From NCBI GenBank assembly GCA_963760225.1, contig CAVXCD010000002.1, positions 620,001 to 684,000 of the forward strand: a DNA stretch of 64,000 nt, written 5' to 3'. Of this stretch, positions 33,629-43,614 are shown one piece after another. Under the pieces are notes generated by a model. It was not told the DNA's origin and did not search any database. It worked only from the letters and a program-made list of their open reading frames with translations. A program made the position numbers and the translations under genes. Positions within the stretch are counted from its first letter, which is position 1; the number at the start of each line of letters is the position of its first letter. This DNA comes from 13-2-20CM-66-19 sp963760225 (GTDB lineage: Bacteria > Pseudomonadota > Gammaproteobacteria > Steroidobacterales > Steroidobacteraceae).

Positions 33629-34333
33629 TCAGTGACTGGGGAGTAGCCGCTCTGCTTCCGTAAACAGCGAAGGGTCCACATGCGCGCCCGAAGCGATCGC
33701 GTTATCGTTTATCTGCTCCGGACGCGATGCTCCAACAATCGCCGAAGTGACGTTCGGCTGTCGCAGAACCCACGCAAGCGCGAATTGGGCCAAAGTAAGG
33801 TTCGCATTGGCCGCGAGCCGTCCCACCTCTTGCACTGCTTCAAGAGTCGCAGGCGCCAGCCAGTCCGGATTTAGGAACGCGCCCATCGCGGGGTCCGCCG
33901 CACGACTGTTCGCTGGAACCGGCGAGTTTGGCAAATACTTGCCGGTGAGAACTCCTTGCGCAAGCGGCGACCAGACAACCTGCGAAATCCCGGATTTCGC
34001 CGATAGGGACAGCAAGCCGTTCTCCGGTTCGCGATGTAATAGAGAATATTGCGGTTGACTTGAGACGAAGCGGACAACGTTCTTCAGCTCCAGAGCTGCC
34101 TCGATCCGCTCCAGAGGCCATTCGGAAAAGCCAACGCAGCGTACCTTTCCTGAGGTCACCGCCCGGGTCAGTGCCTCCATGGTCTCTTCCAGCGGTGTGT
34201 CGAAGTCGTATCGATGGCACTGGTACAAGTCAACGTAGTGGACCTTCAGTCGCTTCAACGATGCATCCAGCCACGAGCCGAAGCCAATCTCCGAAATCAG
34301 GAGTTCACTATTTCCCAGTTTCCGATATTTCAT
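33629..34333 (-). pseudogene. Aldo/keto reductase with internal deletion
   Basis: The frame of 234 codons starts as a normal AKR (MKYRKLGNSELLISEIGFGS) but jumps from residue 22 to DASLKRLKVHYVDLYQCHRY. About 80 residues are missing, including the segments that carry the catalytic Asp, Tyr and Lys. The rest (GVLTGKYLP, FALAWVLRQPNVTSAIVGAS, RPEQINDNA) is intact. The deletion keeps the frame, so a protein may be made, but not an active reductase. Its last ~50 codons recur at 57783, next to the second selO. Confidence 0.75.
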
Positions 34334-34344
34334 AAGGCAACTAC

Positions 34345-34498
34345 CCTTTCGCTGCGGCGCCTCTGGACCCTCTATAAGCGAACGGCAGTCACGCGAGGCT
34401 TGAGCAAGCGTGATTTAGCCAGCACTCAGTTGGCTTTCTACAGCGGCGCGCGCGGGGTCCTGAAGGTCCTCGCCTACCTGATCGACCACGGTGACTAG
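34345..34498 (+). other. C-terminal fragment of a small conserved protein
   Basis: The frame ends LWTLYKRTAVTRGLSKRDLA then QLAFYSGARGVLKVLAYLID. It resembles short proteins with a DFKRxV...xFYAGA pattern found in phages and islands. The upstream part runs antisense into the reductase remnant and lacks a start. Probably a fragment. Confidence 0.3.
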
Positions 34499-36060
34499 CC
34501 GCGGATACGTTGAAACGCCGCAGCGAGCGCCGCCTTCGCCGGTTTGCCCGTAGGTGTCTTGGGAATGTCGCAAACAACGGAAACATGCTGCGGCACCATG
34601 AACGCCGCCATTTTCGCGCGACAATGCGCAATTAGTTCCTCTGCTGAGAGCAACGCACCCGGCCGCAGCACAACAAAGGCTGCTACTTCCTCCTCTCCAA
34701 GCGCACTTGGCACTCCGACCACGGCGCACTCCTGCACTGAAGGATGGGAGTTTATGCCTTCCTCCACTTCCCACGATGAGATGTTATGACCCGCCCGCCG
34801 AATTGAATCTCGCTTACGATCCACGAATATCAAACGGTCTTGGGAGTCAATTCGCCCTAAGTCGCCCGTGTGAAACCACAGGTTACGCCACGCAGTCACT
34901 GTTGCCTCCGGCATTCCTAAATAGCCATCGAACATGACCCCTGGCTCAGTTGGGCGCACAAGTATTTCGCCGACCTCCGTCTTTGGCACCGGATCGTCGT
35001 TTTCGTCACCGATACGCACCTCAAATACCGCCCGCACCTTTCCGCTAGTTGACGGATCAAGTGAGGAGATGCTGACCATGCCCGTCTCACTCATGCCAAA
35101 CACCCCTTCGCCCGGTAAAACCTTAACGCCAAAGCGTCTTTCGAACTCTGACGGTGCGACGGTTATTGGACCACCCCAGGAAATGCGGACACTATGATTC
35201 CGATCGCCTGGGTCCTCGGGTTGTTTCCAAAGGATCTGCATTACGGTTCCGATTATGCTAAAGACGGTGACGTTGTATCGACGCATGTGCGCCCAGAACT
35301 GACTCGCAGAGAAGCGGGGCGCGACGACGACACTCCCACCAACGAGCACCGTGGCAAACACATCAAGCACGGCAGCTCTTGTATGGAAGAGTGGATAGGC
35401 AGTGTAAAAGGTATCCTCTGCGGTCAATTTCAAGGCATCAACAATCGACTCCGCTCCGCGTACCATCCATCGGTGAGAAACAACGCAACCTTTCGACGGC
35501 CCCGTGGTTCCTGATGTGAACACCACCATCCCAGGATCCCTGTCCATTACCCTCACCGCCGGATAACTATCCGCGTTATCCGAATTGAGCTCTTCATACG
35601 AGAGCACAGGCGCACTTTCAAAATCGCAATTGTCGAGCGCTTCCTTTCCTCCAACTATGACCACGGCCTTCGGCCGACTGAGCTCCGGTGCAATCTGCCT
35701 AATGCGCGCGGCAAACTGCCCACACGTAATCAAAACCGCACTAGGCGCCAGGTTCAATATCCGGCATAAGCCTGCCCCCTGAAACTCGCAATTGACCGCC
35801 ACCTCTATTGCGCCCAAGCGCTTTATGGCATAAGACGTCGCTAGATACTCCAAACCGTTCGGGAGCATGAGGTTGACGAATTGCCCACGCGAAACGCCCA
35901 ATTTCGCCAGTCCATTCGCCAGCCTGTTGACCAGAAGATCGAACTCACCGTATGAGACCGCCTGATCGGTAGCCACGTTCGTAACGAATCGCCTATCCGG
36001 AAAAGCCTCTGCAGAGCGCTGTAAAGCAAATCCGACGGCAATCCTCTCAGATATTCGCAT
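34495..36060 (-). CDS. AMP-dependent acyl-CoA ligase (CaiC-like)
   Basis: 521 residues of the ANL superfamily. Motifs: VFTSGTTGPSKGCVVSHR (P-loop-like), WGGPITVAPSEFE, GVFGMSETGMVSISS, LWFHTGDLGRID, FVDRKRDSIRRAGHNISSWE and the C-terminal lysine in PKTPTGKPAKAAL. It forms an acyl-AMP, then the CoA thioester. The overall look is of crotonobetaine/carnitine-CoA ligases, but the acid is unknown. It ends the leftward group TonB receptor - thiolase - ligase, 55 bp from the thiolase gene. Confidence 0.88.
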   Translation of the reverse strand: MRISERIAVGFALQRSAEAFPDRRFVTNVATDQAVSYGEFDLLVNRLANGLAKLGVSRGQFVNLMLPNGLEYLATSYAIKRLGAIEVAVNCEFQGAGLCRILNLAPSAVLITCGQFAARIRQIAPELSRPKAVVIVGGKEALDNCDFESAPVLSYEELNSDNADSYPAVRVMDRDPGMVVFTSGTTGPSKGCVVSHRWMVRGAESIVDALKLTAEDTFYTAYPLFHTRAAVLDVFATVLVGGSVVVAPRFSASQFWAHMRRYNVTVFSIIGTVMQILWKQPEDPGDRNHSVRISWGGPITVAPSEFERRFGVKVLPGEGVFGMSETGMVSISSLDPSTSGKVRAVFEVRIGDENDDPVPKTEVGEILVRPTEPGVMFDGYLGMPEATVTAWRNLWFHTGDLGRIDSQDRLIFVDRKRDSIRRAGHNISSWEVEEGINSHPSVQECAVVGVPSALGEEEVAAFVVLRPGALLSAEELIAHCRAKMAAFMVPQHVSVVCDIPKTPTGKPAKAALAAAFQRIRG

Positions 36061-36115
36061 CTGTTAGCCCAACATCAATTGGTGTCGCTACGCTGTTCGC
36101 CAGACTTCTCTGTCT

Positions 36116-37276
36116 CTAATCCTTCGACAGGATCAGAGTGGCGCCCGCACTCATGATGCCGCCAAGACCATGAGCCAAAGCAGTGCGGCATTGAGGCACT
36201 TGGACTCCGACACCTCGTCCGCGGAGCTGTCGAACCGCCTCGATCACGGTAAATATTCCGCGGCGACCTGGATGGTTTGATGATAAGCCACCCCCATCCG
36301 TGTTGATTGGCAACTTGCCATCTGCGTCAATGGCACCCGACTCGACAAAGTGCCCGCCCTCTCCTTTGTCGCAGAACCCCAAGTCTTCGAGCAACATCAA
36401 AACTGTTATCGTAAACGCGTCGTACAACTGTGCTGTATCGACTTGATCCGGCGTAATACCAGCCATCGAAAATGCGCGCGCTCCAGATAGCCGAGCTGGC
36501 GTCGCTATGCGCTCGGCCATCCTGCTTAAGCTCAATGACCCAAGCGCCTCGCCGAATCCCCTGATCCACACCGGCGCCTCTTTACAGGCTCGAGCTCGCT
36601 CCTCGCTCGCCACCAAGATGGCTCCCCCGCCTTCGGTCACAACACAACAATCAAGTTTGTGCAACGGTGATGAAATTATTGGAGAGGAAAGCACGTCGTC
36701 GACGGTGATAGTATCGCGATACCTGGCGTGAGGATTTAGCTTAGCGTTCCCACGACACGTTACCGCGATTCGTGCAAGCTGCTCCGGTGTAGTGCCGAAC
36801 TCGTGGAAGTGACGCTGCGCGAAAAGCGCATAGCTCGCGACGACCGTCGGCGCATATGGAATCTCGAACTGCCCTGGGCCCGCCGGGTGTGTCAGGCCAT
36901 CCCAGAACGTCATCGGAAGCGGCCACGATTTCGGGCACGCTGCATAACTGATAGCTACAACGCTGGCTTTCCCAGCGGAGATAGACATAGCAGCATGGCC
37001 AACATGGGAAACGTATGACCCGCCACCGATGTCCGTCGAATCAAAGTAACGCGGCTTGATTTCCAGAAACTCAGCGAGATCCAGAATGTCGGATGAGGCA
37101 CCGCCCTCGGCCCAGTCACCGGCCGCTGTACAGTAGCCGTCTATGTCCTGAGGAAGCAGCCCTGAGTCCGCGAGGGCACCTTTGATGCACTCCGCATGAA
37201 TGGTATACGGGTGGATGCCAGCCGCCTGCCGCCGAGGTGATTCGTATATACCAACAATCGCCGCGGCACGCGTCAT
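36116..37276 (-). CDS. Thiolase-fold protein without nucleophilic Cys (SCP2/Ltp-like)
   Basis: 386 residues starting MTRAAAIVGIYESPRRQAAG. The thiolase fold is clear (GFGEALGSLSLSR, DTAQLYDAFTITVLMLLEDL, NTDGGGLSSNHPGRRG, AHGLGGIMSAGATLILSKD). At the usual nucleophile position the sequence reads DIGGGSYVSHVGHAAMSI, with no Cys. This matches the lipid-transfer/Ltp2-like branch, some of which act as retro-aldolases with a DUF35 partner. The DUF35 gene at 45216 is a natural partner. It lies between the ligase and the TonB receptor on the same strand. Confidence 0.82.
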   Translation of the reverse strand: MTRAAAIVGIYESPRRQAAGIHPYTIHAECIKGALADSGLLPQDIDGYCTAAGDWAEGGASSDILDLAEFLEIKPRYFDSTDIGGGSYVSHVGHAAMSISAGKASVVAISYAACPKSWPLPMTFWDGLTHPAGPGQFEIPYAPTVVASYALFAQRHFHEFGTTPEQLARIAVTCRGNAKLNPHARYRDTITVDDVLSSPIISSPLHKLDCCVVTEGGGAILVASEERARACKEAPVWIRGFGEALGSLSLSRMAERIATPARLSGARAFSMAGITPDQVDTAQLYDAFTITVLMLLEDLGFCDKGEGGHFVESGAIDADGKLPINTDGGGLSSNHPGRRGIFTVIEAVRQLRGRGVGVQVPQCRTALAHGLGGIMSAGATLILSKD

Positions 37277-37340
37277 TTCGTTGCTCCCCGTCTTTTCGCT
37301 TTCCTTCTCTCTCTCACGAGCGCAAGGATGTAACCACTAA

Positions 37341-39704
37341 TCAGAAGTTGACCCGATATTGCAAACCCATCTGAATTGGCGTGAGAACAACCACGCGTGG
37401 TAATGGTACGGTTTCACCGGCTGAATTTACGCTCGTCTCATTGAAACCAATAAAGCGCAAATCCGCGAGATTCGCATGCACGTTGCCAATGTTGTTCACA
37501 TAAAGTACTAATGAGGACTTGGGCCACTCGACCCCGATTCTTGCGTTTGTGAGCGTGTAAGCTGGCCGAGTCAGTGGTGTAGCTGGCGTGGTGTTGCCCG
37601 ACAAGCTATTGCCCGTGTAATTCACGTCCGCTGATACAAGTCCTCCCATTTGGCCAAAAATTGGGAATCTATATGTGCCCCGGAGGCTCGCGGTCACCTC
37701 CGGTACTTCCTGCAGTCTTTCCCCAACCAGAAAATTGCCCCCACCCGCCTCGGTGACGCGTGCGTCCTCATATCCTGCTCCCAGATCAACTTCGAGACCC
37801 TCAGTAACCTTTCCGTCCAACTCCAGCTCACTGCCACGAATGCGGCCGGCTCCGGCATTCGTGCGCACTTGATACCCGCAGGTGGGCAGATTGACTACCT
37901 GTTGCACACCCAACCAATCGGTTTGAAAGACTGCTGCCGATGCATATATGCGATTTTCGGCAAACTCGCCCTTTCCTCCGACCTCCGACGTACGCACAGA
38001 ATCCGGGTGGTAGGTCAGAGCCGACTCCTGAGTCAAGCCAAGAGTTGCCAGATCACCATCGCAAAAGGAAGGTAGTGCTTGATTGCCGCCCCCGGGGCGG
38101 AATCCCTTTGCCCACGATGCATAGACGTTTTCGGTCGCACCCACCTGATACGAAGCGGCGACTTTTGGACTAAAACCCGTGTCCACTTCGTTAGGAGGTG
38201 CAGCCACGGATAAACCACCATTAAAGAAGCCATCCGCTAGGATGTAGGTTGAATCCGTCAGGTGATATTCCCTACCACCAGCAGTAAGAATCAGACGATC
38301 CGTAAGATGGTAGTTCAGCTCCCCGTATGCGGCCTCCTCGGTATCGCGGTAACGGTCAGTCTCGTTGTAAAAGTTGTCAGTCGTTGCGCCGATCCCCAGG
38401 TCAGTCAAGCCTGTATAAATCAACGGGGGAAAAAGATTCTCTCGACGCAAATCGTTATAGTACAAACCGACAACTCCGGAGAAGCGATAGATATCCTCGA
38501 ATGCGAGCCGCAGCTCTTGGGTAAATTGCCACTCGTAGTGCTGTTCAGCCCATGGTGGAGTGTTAGCTGGCGCCGGAATGCTAAAAAATTGCTCGAAGGC
38601 TTGATCAGTCCCCAACTGGCTCGCCTCCACCTCATGGCTCACCAATTGGTAGTAGCTGGTAGAAGAAGAGATGCTCCAATTCTTTTGCTTGTAGGTTATT
38701 GCTAGAGAGGGCAACCACACCTGCGTGTAAGCTAAGCCGGCCAAATCGGTCGGCTCCGAGCGGACGTACTCCGGTTCAAATCCCGGAAGTGGGGCTATGG
38801 TCGCCGGCCAGCCCTTGGGAAGGTCCGTTGTCTGATTGAAAAGCCGAAGAGTGACATCGAGATCAGGTAGCGGCCGCACCAATGTCGTAAGGGCGAATCC
38901 GTAATTGAGTGTCTCGCCTTGGTCGTTTACCGACTGCGATTGAGAAGGATTGTCAGCATCGGGAAAAACCCGTGTGAGAAAGCCCGCGTCGTGCTGATAG
39001 AAAACCACAGCACGCGTTGCGGCCACGTCTGGCACTAGAACGAGGTTTGCTCCGCTTTGCGCTCCGTAATCTGCACTGCCGCCTCCTGACGTTACACCCC
39101 CCTGCACCATCTCTCGGTAGCTATTCCCCGTCAAGTCCGGTTGTACACTCACGAGGCGCACCGCGCCTCCCATGGAGTCTGCTCCAAAGAGACTTCCCTG
39201 GGGTCCCTTCAGCACCTCGATTCTTTCGATGTCCAAAACTCGGGGATCGAACGACTGCGTTAGCGGAGTGTCGTCTAGGTACACGGCTGTCGTGTTTGCT
39301 CCGCTGATGCCCCGAATTGCAATGGCGCGGGAGAAGAATCCCGTTGTCGTTACTCCGTAAGCAAATGAAAGATTGGGAGTCTTTGTCGCATAGTCCACCA
39401 GATCCTGAATGTTCAGATCCTGTATCTGCTGCTGAGAGAAGACCGTTATGCTTTCCGGTGTCTTCACAAGCGACTCTTCCCGCCTTCGCGCGGTCACCGT
39501 GACTTCTTGCAGCTCGTTCGACGAAGAAACCGACGTGTCCGCTGCACTCGGAGCAGAGTAAACGCACGTAGCCAATTGCGTCAGCAGCACCGCGGTCAGT
39601 GCGGCGCCCCTCTTTGCAACTTCAGGTCGCCTGCAACAACGAATCCAAGTCGCGGAGCGCAGCCAGTTTTCAGTCCACGTACTTCCGCTCACCTTGGCCC
39701 CCAA
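37341..39704 (-). CDS. TonB-dependent outer-membrane receptor
   Basis: 787 residues: N-terminal signal region ending near CVYSAPSAAD, TonB-box-like ELQEVTVTARRREES, plug domain (AIAIRGISGANTTAVYLDDT, VEVLKGPQGSLFGADSMGGA) and a 22-strand barrel ending in Phe (GLQYRVNF). The sequence resembles receptors of Sphingomonas-like degraders, which take up aromatics, steroids or other bulky substrates. It is the first gene of the leftward catabolic group; the palindrome at 39779 lies about 75 bp upstream. Confidence 0.92.
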   Translation of the reverse strand: MGAKVSGSTWTENWLRSATWIRCCRRPEVAKRGAALTAVLLTQLATCVYSAPSAADTSVSSSNELQEVTVTARRREESLVKTPESITVFSQQQIQDLNIQDLVDYATKTPNLSFAYGVTTTGFFSRAIAIRGISGANTTAVYLDDTPLTQSFDPRVLDIERIEVLKGPQGSLFGADSMGGAVRLVSVQPDLTGNSYREMVQGGVTSGGGSADYGAQSGANLVLVPDVAATRAVVFYQHDAGFLTRVFPDADNPSQSQSVNDQGETLNYGFALTTLVRPLPDLDVTLRLFNQTTDLPKGWPATIAPLPGFEPEYVRSEPTDLAGLAYTQVWLPSLAITYKQKNWSISSSTSYYQLVSHEVEASQLGTDQAFEQFFSIPAPANTPPWAEQHYEWQFTQELRLAFEDIYRFSGVVGLYYNDLRRENLFPPLIYTGLTDLGIGATTDNFYNETDRYRDTEEAAYGELNYHLTDRLILTAGGREYHLTDSTYILADGFFNGGLSVAAPPNEVDTGFSPKVAASYQVGATENVYASWAKGFRPGGGNQALPSFCDGDLATLGLTQESALTYHPDSVRTSEVGGKGEFAENRIYASAAVFQTDWLGVQQVVNLPTCGYQVRTNAGAGRIRGSELELDGKVTEGLEVDLGAGYEDARVTEAGGGNFLVGERLQEVPEVTASLRGTYRFPIFGQMGGLVSADVNYTGNSLSGNTTPATPLTRPAYTLTNARIGVEWPKSSLVLYVNNIGNVHANLADLRFIGFNETSVNSAGETVPLPRVVVLTPIQMGLQYRVNF

Positions 39705-39770
39705 TACTTCTTATGGATACGTAGTGCGTGAGAGAGATGACTATTTGATGGAATCACAACAGGTGCACAT

Positions 39771-39790
39771 TGTCAATGCTGTGATCACAG
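39771..39790 (-). promoter_or_regulatory. GntR-type operator and -35 box before the TonB receptor
   Basis: CTGTGATCACAG (39779-39790) is a perfect 12-bp palindrome. Read leftward it is followed after two bases by TTGACA (39771-39776, minus strand), a perfect -35 box. The same palindrome with a -35-like box 3 bp away recurs at 43553 and 45671. The -10 is not clear. The binding protein is probably the FCD-type GntR encoded at 40206. Confidence 0.65.
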
Positions 39791-40205
39791 TAGCGGAAGG
39801 AAAAATCGGGCGCGAGTCAGACAGCCCACGCGTCCTTTTGACTTCGAGGATTACGGTACTAGCGGCTGTTCATCACGGTGCTTATATAACGTGGCACGGA
39901 CAGGTCAGCGCGCCACGGTGCAGGTTTCTCGTTCCGGTGAGTACGGGGTTCGCGCGTTCCAAAGATTCCCTGACAATTCGCGCGCCGCCCCGAGTAGTCG
40001 CGGTGTTAAGCGACAACTAAAGGGCACCCTATTCCGCGTTTGCAGCCACCCTCGGGATGGCACGCCAAACATCGGCCACACTTCGAACCGCCGCTGGGTT
40101 TCGAGGTGCGCATTCGCGCCAGCCTCACTCCGACACGCTTAATCCAAATGCGGCCAAGCGACGCCAGCCCCCAGTGGGCTCGGTTCTCAGTCGCGAATCA
40201 GTGGC
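39791..40205. other. Intergenic region
   Basis: About 415 bases between the TonB receptor promoter and the end of the GntR gene. No gene, terminator hairpin or repeat is recognised. Confidence 0.35.
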
Positions 40206-41000
40206 CTATGCTTCTTTGGTGCGGGACCCGCTGTCTGCGCGAGATCGCAAGCCACGTCGCTCAGCACGCCGGATACTGGATTTTCGCGTTGACAACGCGA
40301 CCTGCTGCTTAAAGCGCGCGGTTGCGATCTCTATAACTCGCTCCGCGGGCGAAGAGATATCTTGGATGAGCATAGCCCGGCTCTTCGCTGCATCCCTCCG
40401 CTTCAGCGCCCTAAGTAATCCTTCGTGATGACCGAGGTTCACGATCGGATCAAGGTCTTCTCCGTAGATGCAACCGATGTACGGCCCGGCCTGAAGCCAA
40501 AGCGTCTCGATCAGGGGTATCAATGTACCGGACCCGGCGGCTGCATAGATCGCAAAATGAAACTCCTGGTTGCAGGATATGAATCGCAGTCTGTCGCCTC
40601 CTTTACTCGCTGCGCGCATCTCAGCGTTGAATTCCTCCACCCTTTCCAGTTGAGCTTTAGTGATTCTAGAGGCGGCTTCTGCGACTGCGAAACCCTCTAT
40701 TTCCGAGCGTACACGCAGCAGATCATGAAAGCGTTCGGGGGAAAGTTGAGGCACGCCAAAGGAACGATTCGGAAGCATTTCCAAGGCGCGCTCAGTAACC
40801 AGCTGTCTCAATGCCTCTCTGACGGGCATTGAACTTGTGTGCAACGCATGTGCTAGAGCACGGATTGTGAGCGACCGTCCTGGCGTGAACTCACCCCGCA
40901 TCAGCGCTGTTCTTAGCTGACTATAAACGCGCTGTTGGAGAGTGTCCCGGCGCGGCGGCACTAACGCCATGAGTTCACTTGACGCCGCCGTCGACTTCAT
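40206..41000 (-). CDS. GntR-family regulator, FCD (FadR-like) subfamily
   Basis: 264 residues. ATG 41000 has a strong GGAGGT site. Winged helix: LTIRALAHALHTSSMPVREA then LRQLVTERALEMLPNRS. The FCD helical domain has metal-binding His in NQEFHFAIYAA and NLGHHEGLLRAL. Such proteins bind organic acids and act at short palindromes. It sits in the middle of the cluster, whose three promoter regions share TGTGATCACA. It probably represses them until the substrate or a CoA-pathway acid is present. Confidence 0.9.
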   Translation of the reverse strand: MKSTAASSELMALVPPRRDTLQQRVYSQLRTALMRGEFTPGRSLTIRALAHALHTSSMPVREALRQLVTERALEMLPNRSFGVPQLSPERFHDLLRVRSEIEGFAVAEAASRITKAQLERVEEFNAEMRAASKGGDRLRFISCNQEFHFAIYAAAGSGTLIPLIETLWLQAGPYIGCIYGEDLDPIVNLGHHEGLLRALKRRDAAKSRAMLIQDISSPAERVIEIATARFKQQVALSTRKSSIRRAERRGLRSRADSGSRTKEA

Positions 41001-41077
41001 TTTACCTCCTCAGAATTATCAAGAAGCCTAGCACAAGACAGCAGTTGATGCGGAGGGTTGGCGCCCCCCCCCGCACG

Positions 41078-42079
41078 CTAAAGCGTCTTCTCATCCCTGC
41101 ACATATCAGGGCTTTGAGGCGAAATCTCGCTATCCACCTTACTTTGAATGAGTTCCGCAACGCGCTCGTCTCGCCAGCCTACGAGTTCCTTCACAGTTAC
41201 CTCGCCGAACATCTGATCGGTCTGTTCTCCGAGCGCATCCACCATCGCGGTGTCGAAGCGTGGCACCTCGTCGTATAGGTCGTTCATTATTTCGAGATAG
41301 GTACGTCGGTAGCGCGTGTAATACTCGCGAATGCCGCCGTCTGCGTTTGTATGATTCACGCCGAAAGGGCCTAAGAACGCCCATCTTTGTCCTATGCCGT
41401 ACCGAACCATCGTGTCCACACCCTCAACTGTGGCGATACCTCGTTGAACGATATTGATCGCCTCTCGCATCAAAGCCGCCTGTAAGCGGGCGGCAATGTA
41501 CCCGTTGATAAAACTCGTCATAACAACTGGCTTCATCCCCACGGAACGAAGAATTTGCAAGGCTCGCTGCAGCGTCTGGGGTGTCACGCTGCTGGTTGGA
41601 AACACCTCCATTGCTGGGTTCAGATAGGGCGGGTTGATCGGGTGCGCGGTGATCATCCGCTTTGACCCGGGCAGGTTCTTTGCGATTTCATTGATGTTCA
41701 GAGCCGAAGTGCTCGACCCGATGATCGCCGATGGCACCGTGACTTCGTCGAGCTCAGTGAATATGCTTCGTTTGGTCTCCAATTCCTCCGGACCACTTTC
41801 CTGTACATAATCAACCTCTAGAAAGGCTGACTCGATGGGCTTGCACGTCACGTTATAGGCCTGCTGCTCCGCGGCGGCCTTCGTGATGAGCCCTTTGCCG
41901 ACGGCAGCCTGAAGATCTTCAAGGAACCAGCGTCGAGTTCGCTCCGCCTGCCCTGGTTTCTTGTCATAAATGGTGGTCACACAACCCGCGCGCGCAAACA
42001 CCTTCACCCACCCGCGCCCGATCACGCCAGCGCCCGCGATCCCTACTCTTAAAGCCAGTCGTTCGTTGTCCACAGTCAC
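41078..42079 (-). CDS. 3-hydroxyacyl-CoA dehydrogenase-fold enzyme (lambda-crystallin type)
   Basis: 333 residues: NAD motif VGIAGAGVIGRGWVKVFARA, IIGSSTSALNINEIAKNL, the catalytic His in ITAHPINPPYLNPAMEVFP, and FINGYIAARLQAALMREAIN. The pattern AHPxNPPYxxPxxEV is that of L-gulonate/carnitine-type 3-dehydrogenases rather than beta-oxidation enzymes. It likely oxidises a 3-hydroxy acid or its CoA ester. It lies 77 bp before gntR and 15 bp after the permease on the same strand. Confidence 0.85.
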   Translation of the reverse strand: MTVDNERLALRVGIAGAGVIGRGWVKVFARAGCVTTIYDKKPGQAERTRRWFLEDLQAAVGKGLITKAAAEQQAYNVTCKPIESAFLEVDYVQESGPEELETKRSIFTELDEVTVPSAIIGSSTSALNINEIAKNLPGSKRMITAHPINPPYLNPAMEVFPTSSVTPQTLQRALQILRSVGMKPVVMTSFINGYIAARLQAALMREAINIVQRGIATVEGVDTMVRYGIGQRWAFLGPFGVNHTNADGGIREYYTRYRRTYLEIMNDLYDEVPRFDTAMVDALGEQTDQMFGEVTVKELVGWRDERVAELIQSKVDSEISPQSPDMCRDEKTL

Positions 42080-42094
42080 CTCCAGGCACGTACG

Positions 42095-43492
42095 TCACAG
42101 CCCTAGATCTGTCTCGTGACGCCCCGTACGCATCCTCCGCATTACCTTTGAAACTGCCAACCCGAGTGCTATCCAAATCGCGAGCAGGATCCATTCCACT
42201 GGAATCGCCGTTCCTCGCTGCGCAAGCGGAATGATCAACGCAATGACGATCATCGCGAGTGCTCCAGCACAAGCAATGCCAATTGTCAGGTTGCCGCCGG
42301 CCACCGAAAACACCTGGGCCGTTCCACTGCTGTGGCGCTGGCGAAGTAAGGCGATAAGGCACACCACGAGAGACAGCGCTAAGCAAATCGTAACCATATT
42401 GACGATTGGCAGGATCGCCGCTCTGCCGATCGACAAGCCGAGAACCGTAAAGAGAGTCACAATGATGACCGCCGCACGAGGTGAACCAGTCCGCGGATCC
42501 ACGCGCGAGAATGTGCTGGGCAAGAAGCCGCTTCGAGCCGCCGCAAAAATCAGTCGTGAAGCCAGCCAGCACATACCACTCCAGCTTTTCAAAAGTGAAG
42601 CAATCGCCGCAGCGATCAGAATCGTGGCCAAAGCTCCGTGCATTCCCAGTGATCGAAAGGAAGCGGCGGCCGGTACGCGCTCGCTCACGAAGGCACTCCA
42701 AGATTCAGCGCTCGCAGTTGCCATGATCGTCATCACATAAAAGATGGCTGCAGCGACGATGGCTAGTGACATCGAAATGACGGCCCCGCGTGGCGTAACC
42801 CGAGGACTCCTTTCCTCCAAAGCGTGCAGCGCGGTCTGCCAACCATTCAGGAAAAATGCGGAGGTCGAAAAGATCCAGAGACTGCCTTGAATCCAAGACG
42901 GGTAAGAGAAACTTACCCATAACGGCCTAAGATTCGAGCGAGAACCTAGACTCAACGCGATTAGGTCAAGAACTAAACAGATGGTCAAAAACCCGAAGGT
43001 GACTAAGTTCTGGAACCTGATTGCAGCCTGCGCACCAGCGTAGTGAATGGCACCAATCGTCAACGTTCCGCAAATGCCGACACCGAGTGCCATCCATGTA
43101 ACTCGCTCACCTCCGACTTCATACGCAACAGCAAGACCAACATGTGGGAGTAACTCCGTTAACAACCAGGCACATGCAATGGCTTCGAAGGCGCAAATCG
43201 ACGTGGCGTACATGGCCAAAATCCATACCATCAAGAAAGCAGCGGTCGGCCCAAACGACCGCAATGTGTACAGGAACTCGCCTCCAGCCGAGGGAAAGCG
43301 AGCTGCCAACTCGCCGTAGCACAGTGATACCAAGACCATGACACATGCGCCGGCCACGATGCCCAGCGCGGCTCCGGCTGGACCGGCCGCCCGCAGCCAG
43401 TCGCCCAGCAAGACAATCCAGGCGGAACCAACCATTCCTCCGAACGCCAGGGTGAAAAAGCCGAAATGTCCAACTACGGCTTTCAGTCGCAT
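42095..43492 (-). CDS. APC-superfamily amino-acid permease 1
   Basis: 465 residues with about twelve hydrophobic helices, starting MRLKAVVGHFGFFTLAFGGM then VGSAWIVLLGDWL (the helix-1 substrate loop, with VGSA in place of the usual GxG). CYGELAARFPSAGGEFLYTL is the conserved helix-2/3 region. It imports an amino acid or amine. It is the first gene of a leftward unit with the dehydrogenase, and diverges from the amidase across an operator at 43553. Confidence 0.87.
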   Translation of the reverse strand: MRLKAVVGHFGFFTLAFGGMVGSAWIVLLGDWLRAAGPAGAALGIVAGACVMVLVSLCYGELAARFPSAGGEFLYTLRSFGPTAAFLMVWILAMYATSICAFEAIACAWLLTELLPHVGLAVAYEVGGERVTWMALGVGICGTLTIGAIHYAGAQAAIRFQNLVTFGFLTICLVLDLIALSLGSRSNLRPLWVSFSYPSWIQGSLWIFSTSAFFLNGWQTALHALEERSPRVTPRGAVISMSLAIVAAAIFYVMTIMATASAESWSAFVSERVPAAASFRSLGMHGALATILIAAAIASLLKSWSGMCWLASRLIFAAARSGFLPSTFSRVDPRTGSPRAAVIIVTLFTVLGLSIGRAAILPIVNMVTICLALSLVVCLIALLRQRHSSGTAQVFSVAGGNLTIGIACAGALAMIVIALIIPLAQRGTAIPVEWILLAIWIALGLAVSKVMRRMRTGRHETDLGL

Positions 43493-43552
43493 CTTGCTTG
43501 GAACTCGTCGGAACCTGTCAGGCGGCTATTTAGTATGCCGTGCATGCAAGCA

Positions 43553-43593
43553 TGTGATCACAGCTGTTGCGAAGTCAAGGTGCGTGCTAAGCT
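43553..43593 (+). promoter_or_regulatory. GntR-type operator and promoter between permease and amidase
   Basis: TGTGATCACA (43553-43562) is followed by GCTG and TTGCGA (43567-43572, -35-like), then TAAGCT (43588-43593, weak -10). Spacing and order match the sites at 39779 and 45671. The palindrome also lies where a leftward promoter for the permease would have its -35, so it may control both directions. Confidence 0.6.
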
Positions 43594-43614
43594 CGTGGGA
43601 AAAGGAGTAATCCC

